A stretch of DNA of 23,511 nt from Muellerivita sp035541195 (GTDB lineage: Bacteria > Oederibacteriota > Muellerivitia > Muellerivitales > Muellerivitaceae): contig DATKNU010000209.1 of assembly GCA_035541195.1 (NCBI GenBank), forward strand, positions 1 to 23,511. The letters are read 5' to 3'. The stretch's first letter is position 1; the number at the start of each line of letters is the position of its first letter. The notes under the pieces are model-generated. The model ran no database searches. It saw nothing but the letters and a program-made list of their open reading frames with translations, and was not told where the DNA came from. The translations under genes were made by a program, and so were the position numbers. Positions 7,407-13,479 of this stretch are shown here, one piece after another.

Positions 7407-8609
7407 CTAAACCTGCGTGGAAACCACCGGTTCCACTTCCCGCGCGCCCTCCTGGGGCTCGTAAACATAGACCTGGGCGTTGATGTTCACTTTCTTCTTA
7501 TACTCGGCCCGGACCTGGTCGCTGAAAACCTGGACTTCCCCGGCCTTGACCAGGCACACCAGGTGCCCGCCCCAGCCGATGCCCGCCATGCGGGCGCCCA
7601 GGCAGCCCGGGAGGTTCTGGGTGATGTTCCACAAAATGTCGACTTCCCCGCAGGTCACCTTCAGCTTATCGGCCAGGGAGGCGTGGGAATCGTTCAAAAG
7701 CTGGCCAAAGGCCGCGTAATCGCCCCGGGCCAGGATGTCCTTGGACCGCCGGATCCTTTGGTTCTCGTACACCAAGTGGTCCAGGCGCTTGCGCAGGATG
7801 ATGTCCAGCTTCTTGCGGGCGTCCTCATAGGCGTCGCCGTCGATGTCGCGAAGGGAAATCACCTTGGGCACGTATTTGCGGATCTCCACCAAGAGCTGTT
7901 TGAAGAGCTCTAGGCGTTTCTTGTATTCCTCGTCCCTTTCCTTCTTCTTCACGCCGCTGTCCACCACCACCAGCTTGTAGGCCTTGGAATCAAAGGGCAG
8001 GTAGTCGGGCTTGAAACTGCGCGGGTCCAGGACCACCAGTTGGTCCTTGCGGCTCACCTTGGAGGCGAAAGGGGAGAAATAATCGCCCCGGTCGCCGCCC
8101 ACGAATTGGCTTTCCACTCTTTGGCAAAGCTTGACCAGGGTGGCGTCGTCCAAGGGTTGGGTGCCCAGGATGTTGCAGGCCACCGCGGTGGCCGTGTCGA
8201 TGGCCGCCGAGGCGCCCAGCCCGGCGTTTTCCGGGATGTCGCTGACGATCACCATTTGGATGCCCTCGAACTTGCGTCCCGTGCGCTCGTAAAAATAAAG
8301 CACGCCCTTGGGAAAATTGGCCCAGCCGTCGGCGCGGTCGAACCGCAGCGTGGCCAGGTTGACCTTGATTTTTTCGTCGTAACTGAGCGAATGGATGACC
8401 GCTTGCCGGTCGTTGCGCCGCTGGGCCGCCACCACCACCCAATGGGAACCGGCCGCCACCAGGGAAAAACCGTCCACCGCCTCGGTGTATTCGCCGCCCA
8501 AAAGGGTGACCCGGCTGGGCGCGGCCACCAGGGTGACGTGCTTGTTCACGTCGCCGAATTGGTGGTGGAAGGTGCTTTGGGCTTTTTTGATCAGGTCCGG
8601 GAGGGCCAT
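7407..8609 (-). CDS. Galactokinase-family GHMP kinase with altered active-site motifs
   Basis: A 400-residue protein alignable by eye to galactokinase (ATP-dependent phosphorylation of galactose C1) over its whole length. It has the substrate-site region PSRVTLLGGEYTEAVDGF (31-48), the ATP-binding loop IPENAGLGASAA (125-136), the segment VESQFVGG (165-172), RLDHLVYENQR (275-285), LLNDSHASL (304-312) and a C-terminal GARMAGIGWGGH (338-349). Key positions differ from the norm. GEHTDY reads GEYTEA, CGIMDQF reads RGDYFSPF with no aligned catalytic Asp, and RMTGGGFGG reads RMAGIGWGG. It may use another sugar or be a non-catalytic regulator. It begins 58 bases after cdsA with a GGAG ribosome binding site and no promoter or terminator between, so it looks like the last gene of the rpsB operon. 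Family sure; activity uncertain. Confidence 0.85.
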   Translation of the reverse strand: MALPDLIKKAQSTFHHQFGDVNKHVTLVAAPSRVTLLGGEYTEAVDGFSLVAAGSHWVVVAAQRRNDRQAVIHSLSYDEKIKVNLATLRFDRADGWANFPKGVLYFYERTGRKFEGIQMVIVSDIPENAGLGASAAIDTATAVACNILGTQPLDDATLVKLCQRVESQFVGGDRGDYFSPFASKVSRKDQLVVLDPRSFKPDYLPFDSKAYKLVVVDSGVKKKERDEEYKKRLELFKQLLVEIRKYVPKVISLRDIDGDAYEDARKKLDIILRKRLDHLVYENQRIRRSKDILARGDYAAFGQLLNDSHASLADKLKVTCGEVDILWNITQNLPGCLGARMAGIGWGGHLVCLVKAGEVQVFSDQVRAEYKKKVNINAQVYVYEPQEGAREVEPVVSTQV

Positions 8610-8667
8610 GCTCTCTCCTTGATTGGATTGGACGGCTTCGGCTAAAGGGGGCGTGGCGACCGGCGCC

Positions 8668-9486
8668 TTAGGGGCGCAAGGTCAGGTAATAAAATAGAAC
8701 CGGGGCGTTGAACAACAAACTGTCGATGCGGTCGAAAATCCCGCCATGCCCGGGAAAAAAGGATCCCGAGTCTTTGGCAAAGAGGCTTCGCTTGATCATG
8801 GACTCCACCAAATCCCCCAACTGGCCGAACAAGGACATGAGCAGGCCCAGGATCAGGATGTCGCCGAGCCCGAAAATTTCCTTGTACACCGGAAAGCAGG
8901 CCCACAAACCCGCCAAGGCCGCCACACTCAGGGCCAGCCCCCCCAGCGCCCCTTCCCAGGATTTTTTGGGGGACACTTGGGGCGTCATCTTATGCCGCCC
9001 GAAAAAGCGGCCCGCGAAATAACCCCCCGTGTCGTAGCCCCAAGTGGCCACATAGACGAAGAGCAACAGCCAGGACCCCCGGGGCAAGTCCCGAAGCAGC
9101 AGGAAATAGCCTCCCAGGAACCCGAAATAAAGCACCGAGAAATAAGAGAGGGAAACCGCCGGAAGCATCTCCTGGGGCGGCCGGCTGGAAAAAAGGAAGG
9201 TCAGGGATAGGAACAACAGCCCCACGACCACCGATTCCCGATCCTTGAAAAAAAGCAGGTTGGGCGCCAAAACCGGCACCAGGATGGCTAAAAGGCACAG
9301 GTGGGAAACCCAGCGAAGCGGGGCGGTGCGCTTGTCCGAAGCCATCCGGAAGAGCTCTTCCAGGGCCAAAAGCAAGGCTGCCACCACCACGATCTTGAAG
9401 GCCAGCGGCTGGGGATAAAAGGTCAGTCCCAACAGCAGGGGGATCGCCGCCAGCGCCACCAACACCCTTTTGGCTAAAGGTCCCAT
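8668..9486 (-). CDS. cdsA: Phosphatidate cytidylyltransferase (CDP-diglyceride synthase)
   Basis: Integral membrane enzyme making CDP-diacylglycerol from phosphatidic acid and CTP, the branch point to phosphatidylethanolamine and phosphatidylglycerol. About 272 residues with roughly seven or eight hydrophobic segments. The family signature is intact near the C-terminus: SMIKRSLFAKDSGSFFPGHG followed by GIFDRID, containing KR, KD, HGG and DRxD. Upstream motifs DTGGYFAGR and SPKKSWEG are also present. The ATG at 9486 starts MGPLAKRVLVALAAIPLLLG and overlaps the end of uppS by 13 bases; a longer in-frame reading to 9630 is only the shadow of uppS. The order uppS-cdsA is the usual one. Confidence 0.95.
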   Translation of the reverse strand: MGPLAKRVLVALAAIPLLLGLTFYPQPLAFKIVVVAALLLALEELFRMASDKRTAPLRWVSHLCLLAILVPVLAPNLLFFKDRESVVVGLLFLSLTFLFSSRPPQEMLPAVSLSYFSVLYFGFLGGYFLLLRDLPRGSWLLLFVYVATWGYDTGGYFAGRFFGRHKMTPQVSPKKSWEGALGGLALSVAALAGLWACFPVYKEIFGLGDILILGLLMSLFGQLGDLVESMIKRSLFAKDSGSFFPGHGGIFDRIDSLLFNAPVLFYYLTLRP

Positions 9487-10244
9487 GACACGCTCCCGGA
9501 TCGGTTTTCGACGCCGCCGAAACGGCGTTCCCTTTTTTGAAAAGCCCTGAGGGCCGAAAGAAAGGCCCTTTGGCGGAAGTCCGGCCAGAGGGTGGGGGTG
9601 ATGTAAAATTCCGAATAGGCCAGTTCCCACAAGAGGAAATTCGACAAGCGCATTTCCCCGCTGGTGCGGATGAGAAAATCCACCGCCGGGAAAGCCCCCG
9701 TGGAGAGGGCCCGGGTGAGGGTGCCTTCCCGGATTTCACCGGGCTTGAGCTTCCCTTTTTCGACTTCCCGGGCGAGCTTGCGCGCGGCTTCGGTCAGGTC
9801 GGACCTTCCGCTGTAGGAAAGGGCCAGCACCAATTTGAGGCCCGTCGAGCGGGCCGTGGCTTTCATGGCGCGCTGGAGTTCCCTTTGGATTTCGGCGGGC
9901 AGGTCCCGCGTGCGGCCGATGGTGAGCAGCCGCACGTTGTTCTTGATCAGCTCCTTCACTTCCTGTCGCAGGTAGCGCTTGAGCAACAGCATGAGGAGCC
10001 GCACTTCCTGCCGGGGCCGCTTCCAATTCTCGGTGGAAAAAGCGTAGAGGGTCAAAACCTCGACGCCGATCTCGCCGGACAAGCGCACCACTTCCCGGAC
10101 CGACTCGGCGCCGGCACGGTGCCCCGCGATGCGCGGCAAACCCCGCTTCTTGGCCCAACGACCGTTGCCGTCCATGATGATGGCCATGTGCCGGGGAACC
10201 TGGGGCTTCAAGCGGTATTTTTTCAGGAAGGACTCGGCGGCCAT
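9474..10244 (-). CDS. uppS: Undecaprenyl (polyprenyl) diphosphate synthase
   Basis: Cis-prenyltransferase that builds the lipid carrier for peptidoglycan and surface glycans from farnesyl diphosphate and isopentenyl diphosphate. 256 residues, normal length. The start motif HMAIIMDGNGRWAKKRGLPR contains the catalytic Asp (about residue 25) and the phosphate-binding GNGRWA, followed by GHRAGAESVR. The C-terminal RTSGEMRLSNFLLWELAYSE is the second family signature, whose Arg and Glu help bind diphosphate and Mg. The ATG at 10244 has only a weak ribosome binding site. It lies 48 bases after frr and overlaps cdsA, consistent with cotranscription. Confidence 0.96.
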   Translation of the reverse strand: MAAESFLKKYRLKPQVPRHMAIIMDGNGRWAKKRGLPRIAGHRAGAESVREVVRLSGEIGVEVLTLYAFSTENWKRPRQEVRLLMLLLKRYLRQEVKELIKNNVRLLTIGRTRDLPAEIQRELQRAMKATARSTGLKLVLALSYSGRSDLTEAARKLAREVEKGKLKPGEIREGTLTRALSTGAFPAVDFLIRTSGEMRLSNFLLWELAYSEFYITPTLWPDFRQRAFLSALRAFQKRERRFGGVENRSGSVSWDL

Positions 10245-10292
10245 GGGAGGGGCTTTTCCTTTGGGACGGCCGGCCTTGGGGACGGCCCGGCG

Positions 10293-10856
10293 TCAAAATT
10301 CCAGGATTTCTTTTTCCTTGTGCTCGGCCAGCTTCTTGATTTCGTCGATGGATTGGTCGGTGGTCTTTTGGATCAGGTTTTGGTTCTTCTTGACGTCGTC
10401 CTCGCTCAAGGCCTTGTCCTTCTTAAGCTGGTCCAAGTGCTTGTTGGCGTCCTGGCGGATGCCGCGCACGGCCACCCGGCCTTCCTCGGCGTGCTTGTGG
10501 ACGAGCTTCACGAATTCCTTGCGCCGCTCCTCGGTCAAGGGCGGCATATTGATGCGGATGAGCTTGCCGTCGTTGTTGGGGTTGAGGCCCAAATCGCTCT
10601 TGAGGATGGCCTTCTCGATGTCGCCCAGGGCCTGGGCGTCCCAGGGCTTGATCTCGAGGGTCCGGGCGTCGGCCACCGAGATGTTGGCCACCTGGTTCAA
10701 GGGCACCAACGAGCCGTAATACTCGACCTTCACGTTCTCCACCAACCCGGAGGAGGCGCGGCCCGTGCGGATGGAGGCGAAGTCCCGCTTGGTGGCCTCA
10801 ATGGCCTTCTTCATGCGGCTGTCGGTATCGGCTAAAAGGGATTGGATGTCGGCCAC
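10293..10856 (-). CDS. frr: Ribosome recycling factor
   Basis: Splits post-termination ribosomes together with EF-G. 187 residues, close to the usual 185. Recognisable landmarks are FASIRTGRASSGLVENVKVE near the N-terminus (the loop leading into the beta domain), YGSLVPLNQVA, and the C-terminal long helices with DANKHLDQLKKDKALSEDD. The start is a GTG at 10856 with AAGGAG eight bases upstream. It follows pyrH by 12 bases in the conserved tsf-pyrH-frr order. Confidence 0.97.
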   Translation of the reverse strand: MADIQSLLADTDSRMKKAIEATKRDFASIRTGRASSGLVENVKVEYYGSLVPLNQVANISVADARTLEIKPWDAQALGDIEKAILKSDLGLNPNNDGKLIRINMPPLTEERRKEFVKLVHKHAEEGRVAVRGIRQDANKHLDQLKKDKALSEDDVKKNQNLIQKTTDQSIDEIKKLAEHKEKEILEF

Positions 10857-10868
10857 GGCTTCGTCTCC

Positions 10869-11600
10869 TTAGCGGACCAGGGTTCCGATGGGTTCGCCCC
10901 AAATGACCCGCTTGATGTTTTCCTTGTGCTTGAGGCTGAAAACCACGATGGGCAGCTTGTTTTCCATGCAAAGGGTGAAGGCGGTGGCGTCCATCACCTT
11001 CAAGCGGCGCTGGATGGCGTCCTGGTAGGTGAGGGTCTTGAACTTTTTGGCCTTGGGGTCCTTCTTGGGATCCGCGCTGTAGATGCCGTCCACGTTGGTG
11101 GCCTTCAGGATGGCGTCGGCGCCGATCTCGATGGCCCGAAGCGCCGCGGCGGTGTCGGTAGTGAAATAGGGGTTGCCGGTCCCGCCAGCGAAGATCACGA
11201 TGCGGTTCTTTTCCAGGTGCCGCATGGCCCGGCGGCGGATGAAGGGCTCGGCCACCTTGGACATCTCGATGGCGCTTTGCACCCGGGTATAGGCGCCCTG
11301 TTGCTCAAGGGCGTTTTGCATGGCCAGCGCGTTGATGAGGGTGGCGAGCATGCCCATGTAGTCGCTGGACACCCGGTCCATGCCCATCTTTTCGCCGTCG
11401 GCGCCGCGGTAGATGTTGCCCCCGCCGATGACCAGGGCCACCTTCACCCCGCTCTTTTGCACCTCAATGACGGCCTTGGCGATGGACTGCACCACCCCGG
11501 CGTCGATGCCATAGCCCTGGTTGCCCGCCAAGGCCTCGCCGGAAACCTTCAACAATACCTTCTTATACAGAGGCTTCTTAGCGGAAGAAGAAGCCGCCAT
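10869..11600 (-). CDS. pyrH: UMP kinase
   Basis: Hexameric bacterial UMP kinase of the amino-acid-kinase fold, making UDP from UMP and ATP. 243 residues. Visible motifs are the N-terminal strand KKVLLKVSGEALAG, the glycine-rich VALVIGGGNIYRG, the UMP-site DRVSSDYMGMLATLINALA, and FAGGTGNPYFTTDTAAALRA followed by ILKATNVDGIYSADPK, all typical. About ten extra N-terminal residues (MAASSSAKKP) precede the core. Only three bases separate it from the tsf stop codon. Confidence 0.97.
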   Translation of the reverse strand: MAASSSAKKPLYKKVLLKVSGEALAGNQGYGIDAGVVQSIAKAVIEVQKSGVKVALVIGGGNIYRGADGEKMGMDRVSSDYMGMLATLINALAMQNALEQQGAYTRVQSAIEMSKVAEPFIRRRAMRHLEKNRIVIFAGGTGNPYFTTDTAAALRAIEIGADAILKATNVDGIYSADPKKDPKAKKFKTLTYQDAIQRRLKVMDATAFTLCMENKLPIVVFSLKHKENIKRVIWGEPIGTLVR

Positions 11601-11603
11601 GGC

Positions 11604-12194
11604 TTATTCCCCGACTTGGAAGCGGGCAAAGCGCCGGACGACGACGTTTTCCCCGAGCTTCGCGGCCACTTCGGTGACGTATTGCTTGACGGTCTTTTTG
11701 GCTTCCCGGATGTAGGGCTGTTCCAAGAGGCAAACCTGCTTATAGTAGCTTTCCAATTTGCCGTCGGCGATCTTGGCCTGCACGGCCTCGGGCTTGCCCG
11801 ACTGCTTGGCCTCGGCCAGGTAAATCTCGCGCTCCTTGGCCAGTTCGTCGGCCGGCACTTCCTCGCGGGCCACGTACTTGGGGATGGAAGCCGCCACCTG
11901 CATGGCCAGTTCCTTGGCCAACCCCATGAAGTCGTCGGTCTTGGCCACGAAGTCGGTCTCGCAGTTGAGTTCCACCATCACGCCCACCTTGCCGCCGTGC
12001 ACGTAGGTGCCGATGAAGCCTTGGGACGCCGCCCGGCCGGAACGCTTGGCCACTTGGGCCGCCCCGCGTTCGCGCAGATAGGCCACGGCCTTCTCGAAAT
12101 CGCCCGACGTCTCGGTCAGGGCCTTTTTGCAATCCATCATGCCCGCGCCGGTCTTCTCGCGCAGGTCGCTCACCATCTTGGCGGTCACTTCCAT
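11604..12194 (-). CDS. tsf: Elongation factor Ts, short type
   Basis: Guanine nucleotide exchange factor for EF-Tu. The N-terminal UBA-like domain and EF-Tu-contacting motif are intact (VSDLREKTGAGMMDCKKALT), followed by AVAYLRERG and a core region with GTYVHGGKVGVMVELNCETD. About 196 residues, like the short Thermus-type protein and lacking the second core half seen in the ~280-residue E. coli protein. The ATG at 12194 has AGGAGG nine bases upstream; an upstream in-frame ATG at 12233 would add residues encoded next to an intergenic repeat and is rejected. Confidence 0.96.
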   Translation of the reverse strand: MEVTAKMVSDLREKTGAGMMDCKKALTETSGDFEKAVAYLRERGAAQVAKRSGRAASQGFIGTYVHGGKVGVMVELNCETDFVAKTDDFMGLAKELAMQVAASIPKYVAREEVPADELAKEREIYLAEAKQSGKPEAVQAKIADGKLESYYKQVCLLEQPYIREAKKTVKQYVTEVAAKLGENVVVRRFARFQVGE

Positions 12195-12232
12195 TTCGAA
12201 CAGCCTCCTGAAATTTTGAGAATCGGAACCCA

Positions 12233-12326
12233 TTCACCGCAGAGGCGCGGAGACGCAGAGTCAAGCTTTACGGCACAGGCCGGAACCAGGGTTGCCTTTC
12301 CCGCGCCTCTGCGTCTTCGCGGTAAA
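12233..12326. repeat. Inverted GC-rich modular repeat between rpsB and tsf
   Basis: The left copy (12233-12260) is built as ACCGC-AGAGGCGCGG-AGACGCAGAG; the right copy (12301-12326), read on the other strand, is ACCGCGA-AGACGCAGAGGCGCGG. The same two modules occur in opposite order and orientation. AGAGGCGCGG (12241-12250) pairs perfectly with 12301-12310, and AGACGCAGAG (12251-12260) pairs perfectly with 12307-12316, so alternative hairpins with a loop of about 50 bases are possible. It fills nearly the whole rpsB-tsf gap. From memory it resembles dispersed intergenic repeats in other environmental genomes; dispersal in this genome cannot be seen from here. Confidence 0.75.
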
Positions 12327-12338
12327 AGGGGTTTTTAG

Positions 12339-13292
12339 TTATTCGTCGCGGGTGCGCTTGGTCTTGATGCGCTCCACCTTCTGGTTGGCCAACTCGTCGG
12401 CCAGGGCCGCGACCGTGCTGACGTCGCCGGCCAAGTGGCTCACGTCGGACACCAGCAGCTCGGCTTCTTCCTTCTTTTCCTCGTTGATCTCGGCGACCGT
12501 CTCGCCCTCGGCGGGCGTGCGTTCTTCCTGCTCGGCGGCGGCCAAGAGTTCTTGGGCCACCTCGCTGTTGGCCGACGAAGAGCCGTCGGCGGAGACCTCG
12601 CGGCCCTCCAGTTCCTTGGAGCGGCCTTCCAGGATGGCGCTGGCCATGACGGAAGTCATGAGCTTGACCGCGCGGATGGCGTCGTCATTGCCCGGCACCA
12701 CCACGTCGATGAGCTCGGGGTCGCAGTTGGTGTCCACCACGGCGATGACCTTGATGCCGAGCTTGCGGGCTTCCATCACCGCGATGTGTTCCTTCTTGGT
12801 GTCGATGACGAAGATGGCGCCCGGCAGCTTGCCCAGGTTCTTGATGCCGCCCAGGGAACGCTGCAGCTTTTCCTTGTCCTTGCTCAGGATGGCTTGCTCC
12901 TTCTTGGAGCGCTTGGCCATTTCCTGTTCCGAGATGCTTTCCAGTTCCTTCAGGTAGCCGATGGATTTCTTGATGGTGGTGAAATTGGTGAGCATGCCGC
13001 CCAGCCAACGGAAATTCACGTAGTACATGCCGCAGCGTTCCGCCTCTTCCTTGATGGCGTCCTGGGCCTGCTTTTTGGTGCCGACGAAGACGATGGTTTC
13101 GCCCGCCGCCGACAAGTCCTTCACGTATTGGTAGGCTTCCTTGAGCTTCTTGACGGTCTTTTGAAGGTCGATGATATGGATGCCGTTACGTTCGCCGAAA
13201 ATGTAAGCGGCCATCTTGGGATTCCACCGCCGGGTTTGGTGTCCGAAATGGACCCCGGCTTCCAACAACTGCTTCATCGAAACAGACATCAT
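12339..13292 (-). CDS. rpsB: 30S ribosomal protein S2 with long acidic C-terminal extension
   Basis: Small-subunit ribosomal protein of about 317 residues. The core is canonical: MKQLLEAGVHFGHQTRRWNP, FGERNGIHIIDLQKTV, VGTKKQAQDAIKEEA, RWLGGMLTNF, and VVDTNCDPELIDVVVPGNDD followed by AIRAVKLM. After SAILEGR (about residue 224) roughly 90 additional residues follow, acidic and alanine-rich and finishing with a basic stretch (VERIKTKRTRDE). E. coli S2 ends about 20 residues after this point. The ATG at 13292 has AAGGAG seven bases upstream; a second ATG follows immediately (13289). The frame is open further upstream through the leader but without support. First gene of the operon rpsB-tsf-pyrH-frr-uppS-cdsA. 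Confidence 0.97.
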   Translation of the reverse strand: MMSVSMKQLLEAGVHFGHQTRRWNPKMAAYIFGERNGIHIIDLQKTVKKLKEAYQYVKDLSAAGETIVFVGTKKQAQDAIKEEAERCGMYYVNFRWLGGMLTNFTTIKKSIGYLKELESISEQEMAKRSKKEQAILSKDKEKLQRSLGGIKNLGKLPGAIFVIDTKKEHIAVMEARKLGIKVIAVVDTNCDPELIDVVVPGNDDAIRAVKLMTSVMASAILEGRSKELEGREVSADGSSSANSEVAQELLAAAEQEERTPAEGETVAEINEEKKEEAELLVSDVSHLAGDVSTVAALADELANQKVERIKTKRTRDE

Positions 13293-13440
13293 GGGACGAC
13301 TCCTTTTAGTTGAACCACCGCTTTCTCGTCCCCGAAGGGCCCTCTCCACCCCGCCTTTTAAGCGGGACACTCGAGGGTTGGAAAGCGTGCGAAATAGGCG
13401 GGACCAGGTCCCTGCCTGCCCCCAAGGCTTGCCTTGGGGG
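13293..13440 (-). promoter_or_regulatory. Structured 5' leader of rpsB mRNA
   Basis: Between the predicted transcription start and the rpsB ATG lie about 148 bases with three visible hairpins. They are a 9-bp stem CCCCCAAGG/CCTTGGGGG (13419-13440) at the very 5' end; CCCGC/GCGGG around an AT-rich loop (13350-13366); and, on the RNA, a C(UUCG)G tetraloop hairpin near 13331-13340. Leaders of r-protein operons often bind the encoded protein for autoregulation; that this one does so is inference. Confidence 0.5.
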
Positions 13441-13446
13441 TGGTGC

Positions 13447-13476
13447 GTTATAGCACGAAAGGAAGGCTTTTCACAA
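13447..13476 (-). promoter_or_regulatory. Sigma-70-type promoter of the rpsB operon
   Basis: On the minus strand TTGTGA (13471-13476) and TATAAC (13447-13452) are 18 bases apart, with a TGC just before the -10 box (extended -10). The -35 box begins four bases past the stop codon of the GH92 gene. Transcription would start around 13440, at the base of the first leader hairpin. Confidence 0.75.
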
Positions 13477-13479
13477 TAT

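Noticed and set aside
10842..12338. Long + strand open frame antisense to pyrH, tsf and the intergenic repeat.
   Set aside because: The minus strand holds unmistakable essential genes. The + translation is a low-complexity His/Leu/Gly/Val mixture typical of antisense frames in GC-rich DNA.
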